Shown here one piece after another: positions 8,185 through 16,343 of a DNA stretch of 64,000 bases. The notes below the pieces were generated by a model. It worked only from the letters and a program-made list of their open reading frames with translations. It was not told the DNA's origin and ran no database searches. A program made the translations under genes and the position numbers. The first letter of the stretch is position 1. Each line of letters starts with the position of its first letter. The stretch comes from REEB52 sp964626905 (GTDB lineage Bacteria; Chlamydiota; Chlamydiia; Chlamydiales; SM23-39), in contig CAZVHA010000002.1 in assembly GCA_964626905.1 (NCBI GenBank), positions 1 to 64,000 of the forward strand, written 5' to 3'.

Positions 8185-9609
8185 TTAGAACAGTTTCCGA
8201 TGAGAATTTTTGACTTTACTCCTTGGGTGGTGTGGAGTCGATGAATCTGGCTGAGGAGTAGGGCGATTGTCAACGACTTCTTCAAAAACTGGCGGTGGGG
8301 GCAAGGTTCTCGGTTGAGAGGGGGTGGAGGCAGCGGCAGAAAAAGAGCTATTCGACTCTTGATCGGACGTGAAAAATGGATGGGTGAGCAACTCTGAGGC
8401 AGATTTTCTTGCTTTGGGATCTATTTTAAGCATTTGGCTTAAAAGATCGACAAATTGCTTTGCTTTTGGACTATTTTCTTTGGTTAGAATCGCCTCCGAA
8501 AATGGTTTTAAACGTCTCGGTGCGCTTCTAAATTCGCCTGGAAAGCATCTTTTCATAAGCAGATCAGGCAAATCCAATCGATCTCGAATGGCTAACAATA
8601 GTGTTGTTGTTTTTTTCGAATTTTCAAGGGGTATCAAGAACTCCCCCATCATGAGTTCGTAAAGTGTACACCCTGCCGCCCAAATATCTCCTGAGAGGGA
8701 CGTTCGCCCTGAAAAGATTGTTTCTGGGGGCTGATAGGGCCTAGAAAATTTGTGCTGGGTCGTCACGCCGTTCGGTGGAAGCTCTTCAGCCAGTCCAAAA
8801 TCGGCGAGTCGAATTTCTTTTTCCTTTTCTAAAATATTTTCGGGCTTGATATCGAAATGCCCGATAGCTTGTCGGTTTGTTTCTTTATTGGGTGTGTGGA
8901 TATGGGCAAGCGCTTCCAAGAGCTGCTTAGCAATCCTCTCGATATCTCCAATGGATGCCTCTTTTTTGTCCGGATTTCTGATATTGAAATACTTTTCATA
9001 AAGATTGATTCCTGCATTTTCTAGAATTTGGGCATATCTTCTTGGGGGAGCGGAGAAACTCTTGAGCTGCCTTACAATGTGGGGAGCATTTTCTTTTGTT
9101 AATGTCTCCAAAAGCGATGTTTCGGTTTCTGCGGCCCTGGCAAATCCCTCAGGATATTTTGCTCTATGAGGGCTTTGCATTTTCCCGACGAGTTCCTTTC
9201 CATTTATTCCCCTTAATAGATATCCATATCCCCCCTTTGCAACTTTGCCAGAGGGCTGTTTCAATGGAGAGGAAGAAAGCCACATCTTAATATTTTCTTC
9301 GTACGCCTCATTTAGTTTGAGTTCTTCTGGGGTTAACGCTCTTTTTTCAGAAGAAGCAGGAGCCGCCTTTTTTTTTGCTTCATAATATCTCTGATTGATC
9401 CCTTCGTACGTCTTTAAAAGATGTACCGATAATTTTTTGAGGACCTTTTGCCCTGCTTCCGCGGCGGCGGCGGCCGTTGTTCGCTCGATTTTCTCCCTCT
9501 TCAGCTGAGGCCCTCCATTTTCATCGGCACCCTCCCTTTGCCTCTTTCGCGACTGCTCGATAGGATCCGTTACTGGCGCTAAGAGCGATTCTTGAACTCT
9601 AAAACTCAT
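8185..9609 (-). CDS. Eukaryote-like Ser/Thr protein kinase with NLS-like N-terminus
   Basis: The 474-aa protein holds a complete kinase core: glycine loop GGYGYL near residues 126-131, candidate ATP lysine K143, catalytic loop HFDIKPEN at 251-258, DFG at 270-272, PPE at 294-296 and SGDIWAAGC near 306-314. The catalytic HFD in place of HRD, and the DIWAAGC/ELMMG segment, look more like eukaryotic CMGC/DYRK kinases than the PknB family. Residues 21-41 (RKRQREG...KREK) resemble a bipartite nuclear localisation signal, an Ala run follows, and the tail is Pro-rich. There is no membrane segment or PASTA domain. I infer a type III effector kinase, not a housekeeping PknB. A strong promoter lies upstream at 9667-9695. 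Confidence 0.85.
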   Translation of the reverse strand: MSFRVQESLLAPVTDPIEQSRKRQREGADENGGPQLKREKIERTTAAAAAEAGQKVLKKLSVHLLKTYEGINQRYYEAKKKAAPASSEKRALTPEELKLNEAYEENIKMWLSSSPLKQPSGKVAKGGYGYLLRGINGKELVGKMQSPHRAKYPEGFARAAETETSLLETLTKENAPHIVRQLKSFSAPPRRYAQILENAGINLYEKYFNIRNPDKKEASIGDIERIAKQLLEALAHIHTPNKETNRQAIGHFDIKPENILEKEKEIRLADFGLAEELPPNGVTTQHKFSRPYQPPETIFSGRTSLSGDIWAAGCTLYELMMGEFLIPLENSKKTTTLLLAIRDRLDLPDLLMKRCFPGEFRSAPRRLKPFSEAILTKENSPKAKQFVDLLSQMLKIDPKARKSASELLTHPFFTSDQESNSSFSAAASTPSQPRTLPPPPVFEEVVDNRPTPQPDSSTPHHPRSKVKNSHRKLF

Positions 9610-9666
9610 TATAACTCACCTTTTTTCATTCAAAAACTGGATGTCTATAATAATTTATTTGCGTTT

Positions 9667-9695
9667 ATTATATATATTTTGTGGTTAAATGTAAA
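9667..9695 (-). promoter_or_regulatory. Sigma-70-like promoter of the kinase gene
   Basis: Read leftward, TTTACA (9690-9695), a 17-bp spacer and TATAAT (9667-9672) form a near-consensus promoter 57 bases upstream of the kinase ATG. A 36-bp block covering it recurs with about four mismatches upstream of the 432-aa orphan gene (17664-17700). Confidence 0.65.
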
Positions 9696-9836
9696 TATAA
9701 GATTATACGCTATTAACTCCTTATCTCAATATTGTACCCCCCCCCTAGTTCTCAAAAAAATAAGGGCTCTTTGTAAAAAAACACTGTTCTTTTTTTCCAA
9801 GAACAGTAAAATCTTCAAGTTTCCAACCCCGGATAA

Positions 9837-10862
9837 GTGCCTGTGGAAGACCAAAAGCCCCTTTCTCGCTACAAATTAGCTCTCTGGTTTAGCGCCAAAC
9901 TAATCATCTTCTGCTTTTTGCTCGGAAGTATGATTTCCCCTGAGCTAAATGCCAAGCAAAACTTTGTCTCTTATCGTTTCAGCGGGGGGAGATTTGGGGA
10001 TAATCTGATGGCCTATCTTCATGCTAAATGGATTGCTTACAAATACGAGCTTCCACTCCTCTACAAGCCATTTGCATACTCTTCGGAACTCCTCATTCAC
10101 GAACGCGAAATCCACTACTCGCGCATAGACCGTCACCGCTGCAAGAAAGTTCGGATTGAAGAGATTGATGAGTCCTCCATCACCTCTTTTTCCAAAAAAG
10201 AGGCAAAAATCTATGTTTCCCCTTACTTTCCTGAATGTCGATGGGAGCGAGAACACTTCCTTGGGCCCGAGAGAAAACCGTGGAAATGTTTCGACGTAGA
10301 CTGGGATGACCCCCTCTTCCGCGAATCCGTTCAACCGCTCATCGCTCCCAACCATTTCCTTCAACTTCTGATTCCTCCAAAAGAGACAATCAATATCGCC
10401 ATCCATCTTCGGAACGGAGGAACTTATGACAAAGAAGACACCCTCTGGAAGCTCATCACGAAATTCCCCCCCCTCGATTTTTATGTCAAAGGGCTATTGA
10501 GCATCATCGAATTATTGCCGAAAAAACCCTTCTATTGTTACCTCTTCACCGATGCAGAAGATCCCTATGCGCTCATCAGCCAAATCCAAAGTTTTATGCC
10601 TCAAGATGTCTCTATCACATTTGAGTGCAGATTATCAGATAACAGCCACAATCAAAATGTTCTGGAAGATTTTTTTTCTCTATTCCAATTCGATATATTG
10701 ATCCATCCTCAATCCAATTTCAGCCTAATCCCTGCTCTCATCCACGATTATGCGATTACCTATGCTCCACTCTCAGGCTTTCGCAAGGAAGGGATAGCTG
10801 AAATTGACAAAATTAAATTTGCAATCAATGAACCCCTTTTAGAAGAACTGAGGCACAAGTGA
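9837..10862 (+). CDS. Exported fucosyltransferase-like (GT11-type) protein
   Basis: The 341-aa product starts at a GTG and has a hydrophobic segment around residues 14-34 (signal peptide or anchor). The rest recalls alpha-1,2-fucosyltransferases: SGGRFGDNLMAYLHAKWIA near residue 50 corresponds to the G-x-GNQ-x-FQYA start, IAIHLRNGGTYD near 198 to the GDP-fucose motif HVRRGDY, and DILIHPQSNFSLIPALI near 293 to the terminal NSTFSWW motif. Similarity is by motif order only, so the sugar is uncertain. It begins a rightward three-gene run of exported glycosyltransferase-like proteins and its stop overlaps the next start (GTGA). Confidence 0.55.
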   Translation: MPVEDQKPLSRYKLALWFSAKLIIFCFLLGSMISPELNAKQNFVSYRFSGGRFGDNLMAYLHAKWIAYKYELPLLYKPFAYSSELLIHEREIHYSRIDRHRCKKVRIEEIDESSITSFSKKEAKIYVSPYFPECRWEREHFLGPERKPWKCFDVDWDDPLFRESVQPLIAPNHFLQLLIPPKETINIAIHLRNGGTYDKEDTLWKLITKFPPLDFYVKGLLSIIELLPKKPFYCYLFTDAEDPYALISQIQSFMPQDVSITFECRLSDNSHNQNVLEDFFSLFQFDILIHPQSNFSLIPALIHDYAITYAPLSGFRKEGIAEIDKIKFAINEPLLEELRHK

Positions 10863-11845
10863 AATGGTTTTGTATTTTTGCGTTTTTTATCTCTTTACTC
10901 CACTCCTATTCGATCGTGTTTGTCCACATCGGCGCCGAGCTGCCCACCTACCTCTACACGGCGATCGATCAGGCCCGCCTATTTAATCCCGAAGGGACGA
11001 TCTATCTCATCGCAAACAAGGAGGCCCTTCGCAAATCCTCCTCGATGCTAGATCAGATGGGGAAAGATTTCTTGCGGCAGGTCTCATGCGAGACGCTGAT
11101 CCGCAGCAAAAGCCATCACCTCTTTCGAAAGCAATCCACTCTCGATAAAAAATCGTACGAAGGACTTTGGACATTCGCGTCAGAGCGCTTTTTTTATCTA
11201 GAAGAGCTCATCCAGCAGTATGATTTGAAAGATATTTTTCATTTGGAAAACGATGTAATGCTCTATAGAGATCTTTCCGTCCTGCTCCCCGTTTTTAAAA
11301 CGCATTATTCAAATAAGATCGCTGTGACTTTCGATAATGAAAACCGATGCATTCCAGGTTTTTTATACGTCTCTCAGCATCAACCGATTTCAAAACTTGT
11401 CAAATTCATGGCAGCTGAGGCCAAAGCGGGGAAAACCGATATGGAGATATTGCCGGCATTCAAAGCGAAATATGGCGATGGTTATATCGATGCCTTACCC
11501 ATTGTGACCCCCGAATATTGCCGCGATCATATTTTGAAAAATCACCTCGGGGCGACAGCAAAGAACCCTCATCAATTTTTCCGAAACTTTGACGATTTTC
11601 AATCGATTTTCGATGCTGCAGCCATCGGGCAATACCTCGGCGGCATCTCGCCGCGCAATGGAGCCGCTATCCCGGGCTTTATCAATGAAAGTTGCCTTTT
11701 CGATCCTTCCAAATTCCAATACGTATGGAAAGAAGATCCGAGAGGGAGATGGGCCCCTTTCATCCTTTATAAAGAGGTTGCGTATCCCATCAACAACCTA
11801 CATATTCACAGTAAAAATTTGGTTTCGTTCTTTTCAAAGAGGTGA
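10859..11845 (+). CDS. Exported glycosyltransferase-like protein (DxD-like motif)
   Basis: The 328-aa protein starts at GTG 10859, overlapping the preceding stop by 4 bases. A clear signal peptide (MKWFCIFAFFISLLHSYS) leads into a Rossmann-like start (IVFVHIGAELPTYLYTAI) and a strand-acidic motif FHLENDVMLYRDL near residue 128 that resembles the metal-binding DxD of GT-A enzymes. A C-terminal HIHSKN may be the second metal ligand. I do not recognise a named family. Exported GT-like enzymes have no nucleotide-sugar supply in the periplasm, so secretion to the host cell is a reasonable inference. Confidence 0.5.
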   Translation: MKWFCIFAFFISLLHSYSIVFVHIGAELPTYLYTAIDQARLFNPEGTIYLIANKEALRKSSSMLDQMGKDFLRQVSCETLIRSKSHHLFRKQSTLDKKSYEGLWTFASERFFYLEELIQQYDLKDIFHLENDVMLYRDLSVLLPVFKTHYSNKIAVTFDNENRCIPGFLYVSQHQPISKLVKFMAAEAKAGKTDMEILPAFKAKYGDGYIDALPIVTPEYCRDHILKNHLGATAKNPHQFFRNFDDFQSIFDAAAIGQYLGGISPRNGAAIPGFINESCLFDPSKFQYVWKEDPRGRWAPFILYKEVAYPINNLHIHSKNLVSFFSKR

Positions 11846-11848
11846 CAG

Positions 11849-12721
11849 ATGAAATGGATTTTTGGTTGGCTCTTCTTCCCCTTTTTCTTAGGCGCCGTCC
11901 CCATTCAACCTGAACGGGCCCCTTGGCCTCCTTTCATCTCTGGCGATGCTTTTCGCGCTATTTGCGATTACATCTTTGATGAAACAGATACTTCTCTAAA
12001 TCCAAAAACGGTCCTCCCTAATAGCGCTATTTTTGTCAAAGGCGACTACTTAGATCTCTTCTTTGAACGGATCCACCCCCAGCTCCCCCACCCCTATGTT
12101 CTCGTCACTCATAACAGCGACTCTGCTGCTCCGGGCCCATTCATCCCTTTGTTAGGGGATGATAAGTTAATCGCCTGGTTTGCTCAAAATGTCGATTGCG
12201 CACACCCAAAAATCCACCCAATTCCCATCGGCATTGCCAATCGATGTTGGAAGCATGGAAATGGCTCTCTCGTCGAAGAAATTAGAAAAAAGAGACTCAA
12301 TAGATCAAAAGTCCTCTATCTCAATTTCGCAATTGGCACCTACCCCGAAGAAAGGCAGCAGGCTTACCATCTCCTCAGTCGACTTCCGTGCACTTACTTT
12401 TCCTCAAACCAATCGTTTAAAAAATACCTAAAAGAAATGGCTTCTTCAAAATTCGTTGCAAGTCCTAGAGGAAATGGGCTCGATACTCATAGATTATGGG
12501 AGTCCCTTTACCTCGGTTCATATCCCATCGTAAAAAGCTCAACCCTTGACCCCCTTTATGCAGATTTACCTGTAGTGATCATTGAGGATTGGCATCAAAT
12601 AACGGAAAAATTCCTCGTAAATAAATACAAGGAAATGGAGAAAAAGACTTTCAAATTAGAAAAATTGCAGTTTGGATACTGGTCTCAGCTCATCGAATCA
12701 TGCAAAAAAGGGCCTACCTAG
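11849..12721 (+). CDS. Exported exostosin-like glycosyltransferase
   Basis: The 290-aa product has a signal peptide (MKWIFGWLFFPFFLGAVP). The C-terminal half carries SKFVASPRGNGLDTHRLWES followed by LYLGSYPIVKSS near residues 208-236, the pattern of exostosin/GT47-type domains, where the arginine-glycine-glutamate region binds the nucleotide sugar. It lies three bases after the preceding gene and completes a co-transcribed trio. The first residues (MKW) are shared with the gene before it, which suggests that signal-peptide coding sequences in this cluster are related. The acceptor is unknown. Confidence 0.55.
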   Translation: MKWIFGWLFFPFFLGAVPIQPERAPWPPFISGDAFRAICDYIFDETDTSLNPKTVLPNSAIFVKGDYLDLFFERIHPQLPHPYVLVTHNSDSAAPGPFIPLLGDDKLIAWFAQNVDCAHPKIHPIPIGIANRCWKHGNGSLVEEIRKKRLNRSKVLYLNFAIGTYPEERQQAYHLLSRLPCTYFSSNQSFKKYLKEMASSKFVASPRGNGLDTHRLWESLYLGSYPIVKSSTLDPLYADLPVVIIEDWHQITEKFLVNKYKEMEKKTFKLEKLQFGYWSQLIESCKKGPT

Positions 12722-12742
12722 GGATTGTGAAATAATAAAATA

Positions 12743-12862
12743 GAAGATTTGGTGGCTTTAGAGACGTTCAGATTTGAACGATCCCAAGGAGGCCCATATT
12801 GCCTCAATATGGGCGACGAGGGATCGTTCGAAGATGGGCGTCTATAATAGCCGCAAAATCTT
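12743..12862. repeat. Nested palindrome between convergent genes
   Basis: A perfect 10-bp inner stem (12792-12801 with 12805-12814), a 10-bp middle stem (12776-12785 with 12820-12829) and a weaker outer pairing (AGATTT near 12745 with AAATCT near 12855) form one long imperfect hairpin. It lies between the stops of two convergent genes, where it could serve as a bidirectional transcription end, although no clean T-tract is seen. Confidence 0.6.
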
Positions 12863-12875
12863 TTAGTTTATTTTT

Positions 12876-13742
12876 TCACGGTCCCCTAGCGTAAGAATGG
12901 CTAGCGACATACTTGTACCCTAAGGCCGCGTACTTTTCCAAATCACTTTTTTCTACACTTGAAGTATTTCCCCAAAGAAGTTGCCGAGGATGAGCCTGGG
13001 TAGTTCTGAGCAGGGCAAAGTTAAAATAAACCTCATACTCAGAAAAAGAGGAAAAGTATAAATCTTTCGGAGAAATGCAGCGGCAAAAGGCTTTCCAAAC
13101 TTCCACTTGATGACAGCCGCGAATAATTTCGTGCAAATCCTCTAAAATCGGCTTTTGAAATAACATATGATGGGCCACCCCCGAGTATTTCTTTTCCGCT
13201 CTTTTTGAGCTTGGCAAGAGACGCGCCATATGGGAAAAATAGGGGAGGTGGTATTCATCGGCAATCGTAAAATAGGGCTCCCCATTTTCATTCATAAAGG
13301 CAATCGGATTTAGAAAAATGATATCTGCATCGAGAATCAAGACATTGGAAGAAATATGTGGGATAACAAAAGGAGCATAAAGTTTTAAAAACTGTTGATA
13401 AATCCATCCAATTCTCGTTTTGGGGTGGTTCAAAAACTCCTTAGCCTTGGTTTGATTTTGTTTAAAGATTTCTAAAGCGATCAACTCTTTCGAAAAAGGG
13501 TACAAACTTTCATCAAACCATTCGGCTAAACCAGTATAGCGCTCCTTCGATACTACGATGATTCGCCGAATGTTTTCCCCATATCGCCGGATTCCTTGAA
13601 TGCATAGCTCAAGTGTCTCCAAATCTTTATCACAGCACGGAATGACTACATCGATCGGCTCTAGATTCAGGGGATACAAGGTCCGAGTGAGTGCCCCTAA
13701 AGGCAAACAAAGCCAACAGAAGGAATATAAAAGAAATTTCAT
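12876..13742 (-). CDS. Exported DUF6492-like glycosyltransferase
   Basis: The 288-aa protein has a signal peptide (MKFLLYSFCWLCLPLGAL) and then IDVVIPCCDKDLETLELCI, typical of GT-A folds that begin with the nucleotide-binding strand. LILDADIIFLNP near residue 143 is a well-formed DxD motif, and SFSEYEVYFNF near 232 matches the acceptor-side motif of DUF6492-type glycosyltransferases. It converges on the glycosyltransferase trio from the other side. Four adjacent GT-like genes, all with signal peptides, suggest a common exported glycosylation function acting on envelope or host molecules. Confidence 0.6.
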   Translation of the reverse strand: MKFLLYSFCWLCLPLGALTRTLYPLNLEPIDVVIPCCDKDLETLELCIQGIRRYGENIRRIIVVSKERYTGLAEWFDESLYPFSKELIALEIFKQNQTKAKEFLNHPKTRIGWIYQQFLKLYAPFVIPHISSNVLILDADIIFLNPIAFMNENGEPYFTIADEYHLPYFSHMARLLPSSKRAEKKYSGVAHHMLFQKPILEDLHEIIRGCHQVEVWKAFCRCISPKDLYFSSFSEYEVYFNFALLRTTQAHPRQLLWGNTSSVEKSDLEKYAALGYKYVASHSYARGP

Positions 13743-13786
13743 TTGAAAAGCATTCTACAACAAATGCGTTTTAGTGTACACTCTCC

Positions 13787-14977
13787 ATGATTAAATTTGA
13801 GGGTAATGTGGTTTCAGCATTTTCTGATGTCTACAGAGCGAATATGCATCTCATTGGGCAGACGGCTGTTGCTCTTAGGAATTTTTCTCAAATATCACCG
13901 GAAGAGCATAAGGGCATCATTGAGTTTATGCAGGGATTATCCTCTCAAATTACTGAAAAAATGTCAGGAATAAATGGCTCTTGCGCTGAGAGGTATGTCA
14001 TTGGATTGATTCAGCGATCAATTACAAGAGCGAATTTGGGGCAGATGAGTTTAGATCCCGAAATCACAAGGATTGCTCTAAAATTTTTCTCTTACTTTGC
14101 TACAAATGGAAGACGACAGCAAGGAAGTCAAGATTCTTTTGAAAAGAAAAATGAACTTTCGCTCTCCGTAGCCGATACTATTCATCAGATAATCGATGCA
14201 AATAAGAGTAATAAAAATAAGGTTATTGAGCTCGAAAATATCATCAAACGTCCGGATTTAACAGTTAGGAATGTAGAAACAGTTGTACAATGGTCTTTGG
14301 GTTCTGGACAGTTTTTGGAAATTTCTGGATATATTTTTAAATACTATTTTCATTTGCTGTCCGATGATCTGAAAGAAAGGCTAAGAGATTGGGAAGATGG
14401 GCAAACTCCCGGCATCAGAAATAAAATCACCCGACACCTGACGAGTACCCTTGATGAACTGGGCAAGAGTGGGTTTGTGTCATTCAATTCAAGGCGGGAA
14501 TTGAAGGGGATTTTTGACGACATGGCGAGCGGGAATTTAGGGGAATTTGGTGAACGAGTTCTTGAAGAGCTAAATCAGACCTGTTTAACCGAGTGTTGCC
14601 ATCATATTATGCAATCACTTGAAGGGTTAAGTGCAGGATTGAATCAGGAAAATGTTTCGCAAAAAAATGGCGAAGAAGAGTTGTCTGATGACGAACTAGA
14701 AACTAGAATGGCGCATATGGGGCTGTTTAGGGAGCTAGCTCCCTCCCACAAAAATTTTCAGGAATTTGACCCATCTTTTTCTGCTCAAGCCTGCGCTCAC
14801 TCCCAACAACTTGATGCAAGTTGCTGTCGAGCACCGTCTGCCCTCCCCTCTTTCCAGTTTTCTGTAGAACCGTTTCCTGATTGGGGCCTTCCCTCTTGCG
14901 AAGACCAGAAAATGGAAATTCAGGTTATACCGCTCGTGATTCAAGAATCGGTTCTGCCGACGTCGGACAGCCACTGA
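13787..14977 (+). CDS. Orphan protein, effector candidate; C-terminus lies in a repeat
   Basis: I do not recognise this 396-aa protein. It has no signal peptide or membrane segment and looks mainly helical, with an acidic patch (GEEELSDDELETR near residue 305) and a Cys-rich tail region (DASCCRAP). The last residues, VLPTSDSH and the TGA, are encoded by the start of a dispersed palindromic repeat, so the present C-terminus is probably not ancestral. A TACACT -10-like hexamer lies just upstream of the ATG. Isolated position, low family recognition and proximity to other orphan genes make a secreted chlamydial protein plausible, but this is inference. Confidence 0.6.
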   Translation: MIKFEGNVVSAFSDVYRANMHLIGQTAVALRNFSQISPEEHKGIIEFMQGLSSQITEKMSGINGSCAERYVIGLIQRSITRANLGQMSLDPEITRIALKFFSYFATNGRRQQGSQDSFEKKNELSLSVADTIHQIIDANKSNKNKVIELENIIKRPDLTVRNVETVVQWSLGSGQFLEISGYIFKYYFHLLSDDLKERLRDWEDGQTPGIRNKITRHLTSTLDELGKSGFVSFNSRRELKGIFDDMASGNLGEFGERVLEELNQTCLTECCHHIMQSLEGLSAGLNQENVSQKNGEEELSDDELETRMAHMGLFRELAPSHKNFQEFDPSFSAQACAHSQQLDASCCRAPSALPSFQFSVEPFPDWGLPSCEDQKMEIQVIPLVIQESVLPTSDSH

Positions 14978-15100
14978 ATTTGAATCCGCCTGCATCACCC
15001 AACTTATTCAAGTTGGGTTGCTTCGGCGACAGCAGAGCTTGATTCAAATTCAGGGCGCCTCCTTGGCATACTCCGATTTTTGAATCCCTCTCGGTATAAT
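14957..15100. repeat. Dispersed palindromic repeat, family A (copy 1)
   Basis: The unit starts with the palindrome CCGACGTCGG, then GCCACTGAATTTGAAT, a hairpin CCCAACTT-ATTC-AAGTTGGG at about 14998-15016, and the arm ATTCAAATTCAGGGCGCCTCCTTG. GAATTTGAATC (14976-14986) and GATTCAAATTC (15041-15051) are perfect complements. Related units occur near 44010-44140, 54296-54360 and 58024-58163. This copy supplies the stop codon of the preceding gene. Confidence 0.7.
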
Positions 15101-15173
15101 AACGATAGTGACAACGAGCTTTAAAAGTTGATTTAATTTATTGTTTTCTTTTAAAATTGTCCAAAAATAAAAC

Positions 15174-16343
15174 ATGATCACTTCAAATACCCACTTTTCA
15201 GTAGAGGAGCGAAAATCGAACGGCTATATCGGATATGGTGGGCCTGCAGGTAGGACTGATGCTGGGACCCATCCCGAAGCGACTGTTCAACGCGTACAAG
15301 GGGTTGCTTTAGGGTGTATCACTGGATCACAAGGGACTTCCGCTCAAGAGCCTGCCCCTGAAAGGGTAAATGAATTTGAGTCGGAGGAGGGAGAGCTCGT
15401 AGGTCTTGTGCATAAGGATTTCGATCCCAATACTCTAATCCGGGGATTACTCATTCGAGGCTCACTAATTCGGGGATCAATAGATTTAAGGAGGTCTCCT
15501 TTCAAGGATGATCGAAAATCTGATACCCCCGGTACTCCTAATAAAAAAGGTAGGTGGCCGGTGCAACTGCATCCGAGTCTATGTGGTTATGTTAAAAAAA
15601 CTTTAGAAACAAACATTTTAAAACGAATTATTGATAGCGGTCCCCTATCGTTAGAAGAATGGCAAGAGATGCAAGGTGGGGTATTGGCAAAGCTCAATGA
15701 CGAGGTCGATAAGGGGATTGCAAACAGTCTACTCGATGCCGTTGAAGAGGGGGCTGAGGAGGATGCTGTGTATGGGTGGAAAATCGAGATCTTAAATGCT
15801 CTCATCAAGAAGACTTTTAAGACAAATGAAGAATTAGAAAAAGAATTGAGTGTGATTCAAACTAATACTAGCAGAAATTTATCCTACTTGTTCTCCTCTC
15901 TTCGCGAAATGATTTCGGTCAGCGTGGATAGAGGATTCGATTACGAATTTGCCGTTCGAGGATCAGCGTTTTTCTTTCGGGATTCTTTTTGTAACTACGG
16001 GGGGTGTATTGTAGAATCAGCGGAAAGGCTTTTAGCCTCAATTCAATCACCTCCATTATTTCCTCCACTGCTTGGCCAAGATGGTATGAGCCGAGCCCCC
16101 TGGGCAAACTTGGAACTATTTGGAATAAATGCGAAAAAATACAAAGGAACTTTTCGTCGTTGGATAGATAGCGAAGCTGCTAAAGAGTTTGGAGATGATC
16201 GTTGTTGGAACAGCGAGTTAGAAGAATATATGAGGTGCTGCGAAGATGAAATAGAACTGTGGGTTGTCAACGAGATAGTTCAAGACGCGTGCAAAGTTGC
16301 GATAGATGGGATCATCAAGACAATAGAAAAAAAGCTGCAATAG
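15174..16343 (+). CDS. Orphan protein with LIRG(L/S) tandem repeats, effector candidate
   Basis: This 389-aa protein has no family I can name. Its first 120 residues are low in predicted order (Gly, Pro, Glu-rich) and contain three copies of a 5-residue unit (LIRGL, LIRGS, LIRGS) encoded by three 15-bp tandem repeats at 15435-15479. The remaining part looks helical with several Trp and Cys residues. There is no signal peptide or membrane segment. It ends flush with the stop codon of the convergent neighbour (no spacer). A disordered N-terminus plus helical body is common among type III substrates, which is the only functional hint. Confidence 0.6.
   Translation: MITSNTHFSVEERKSNGYIGYGGPAGRTDAGTHPEATVQRVQGVALGCITGSQGTSAQEPAPERVNEFESEEGELVGLVHKDFDPNTLIRGLLIRGSLIRGSIDLRRSPFKDDRKSDTPGTPNKKGRWPVQLHPSLCGYVKKTLETNILKRIIDSGPLSLEEWQEMQGGVLAKLNDEVDKGIANSLLDAVEEGAEEDAVYGWKIEILNALIKKTFKTNEELEKELSVIQTNTSRNLSYLFSSLREMISVSVDRGFDYEFAVRGSAFFFRDSFCNYGGCIVESAERLLASIQSPPLFPPLLGQDGMSRAPWANLELFGINAKKYKGTFRRWIDSEAAKEFGDDRCWNSELEEYMRCCEDEIELWVVNEIVQDACKVAIDGIIKTIEKKLQ
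15435..15479 (+). repeat. Three 15-bp tandem repeats inside an orphan gene
   Basis: Units at 15435-15449, 15450-15464 and 15465-15479 share the pattern CTMATYCGRGGMTYA. They encode LIRGL-LIRGS-LIRGS and could expand or contract without shifting the frame. Confidence 0.75.

Noticed and set aside
9592..9879. Rightward 95-aa frame upstream of the GT11-like gene
   Set aside because: AT-rich promoter DNA with a chance open frame; it overlaps the kinase promoter.
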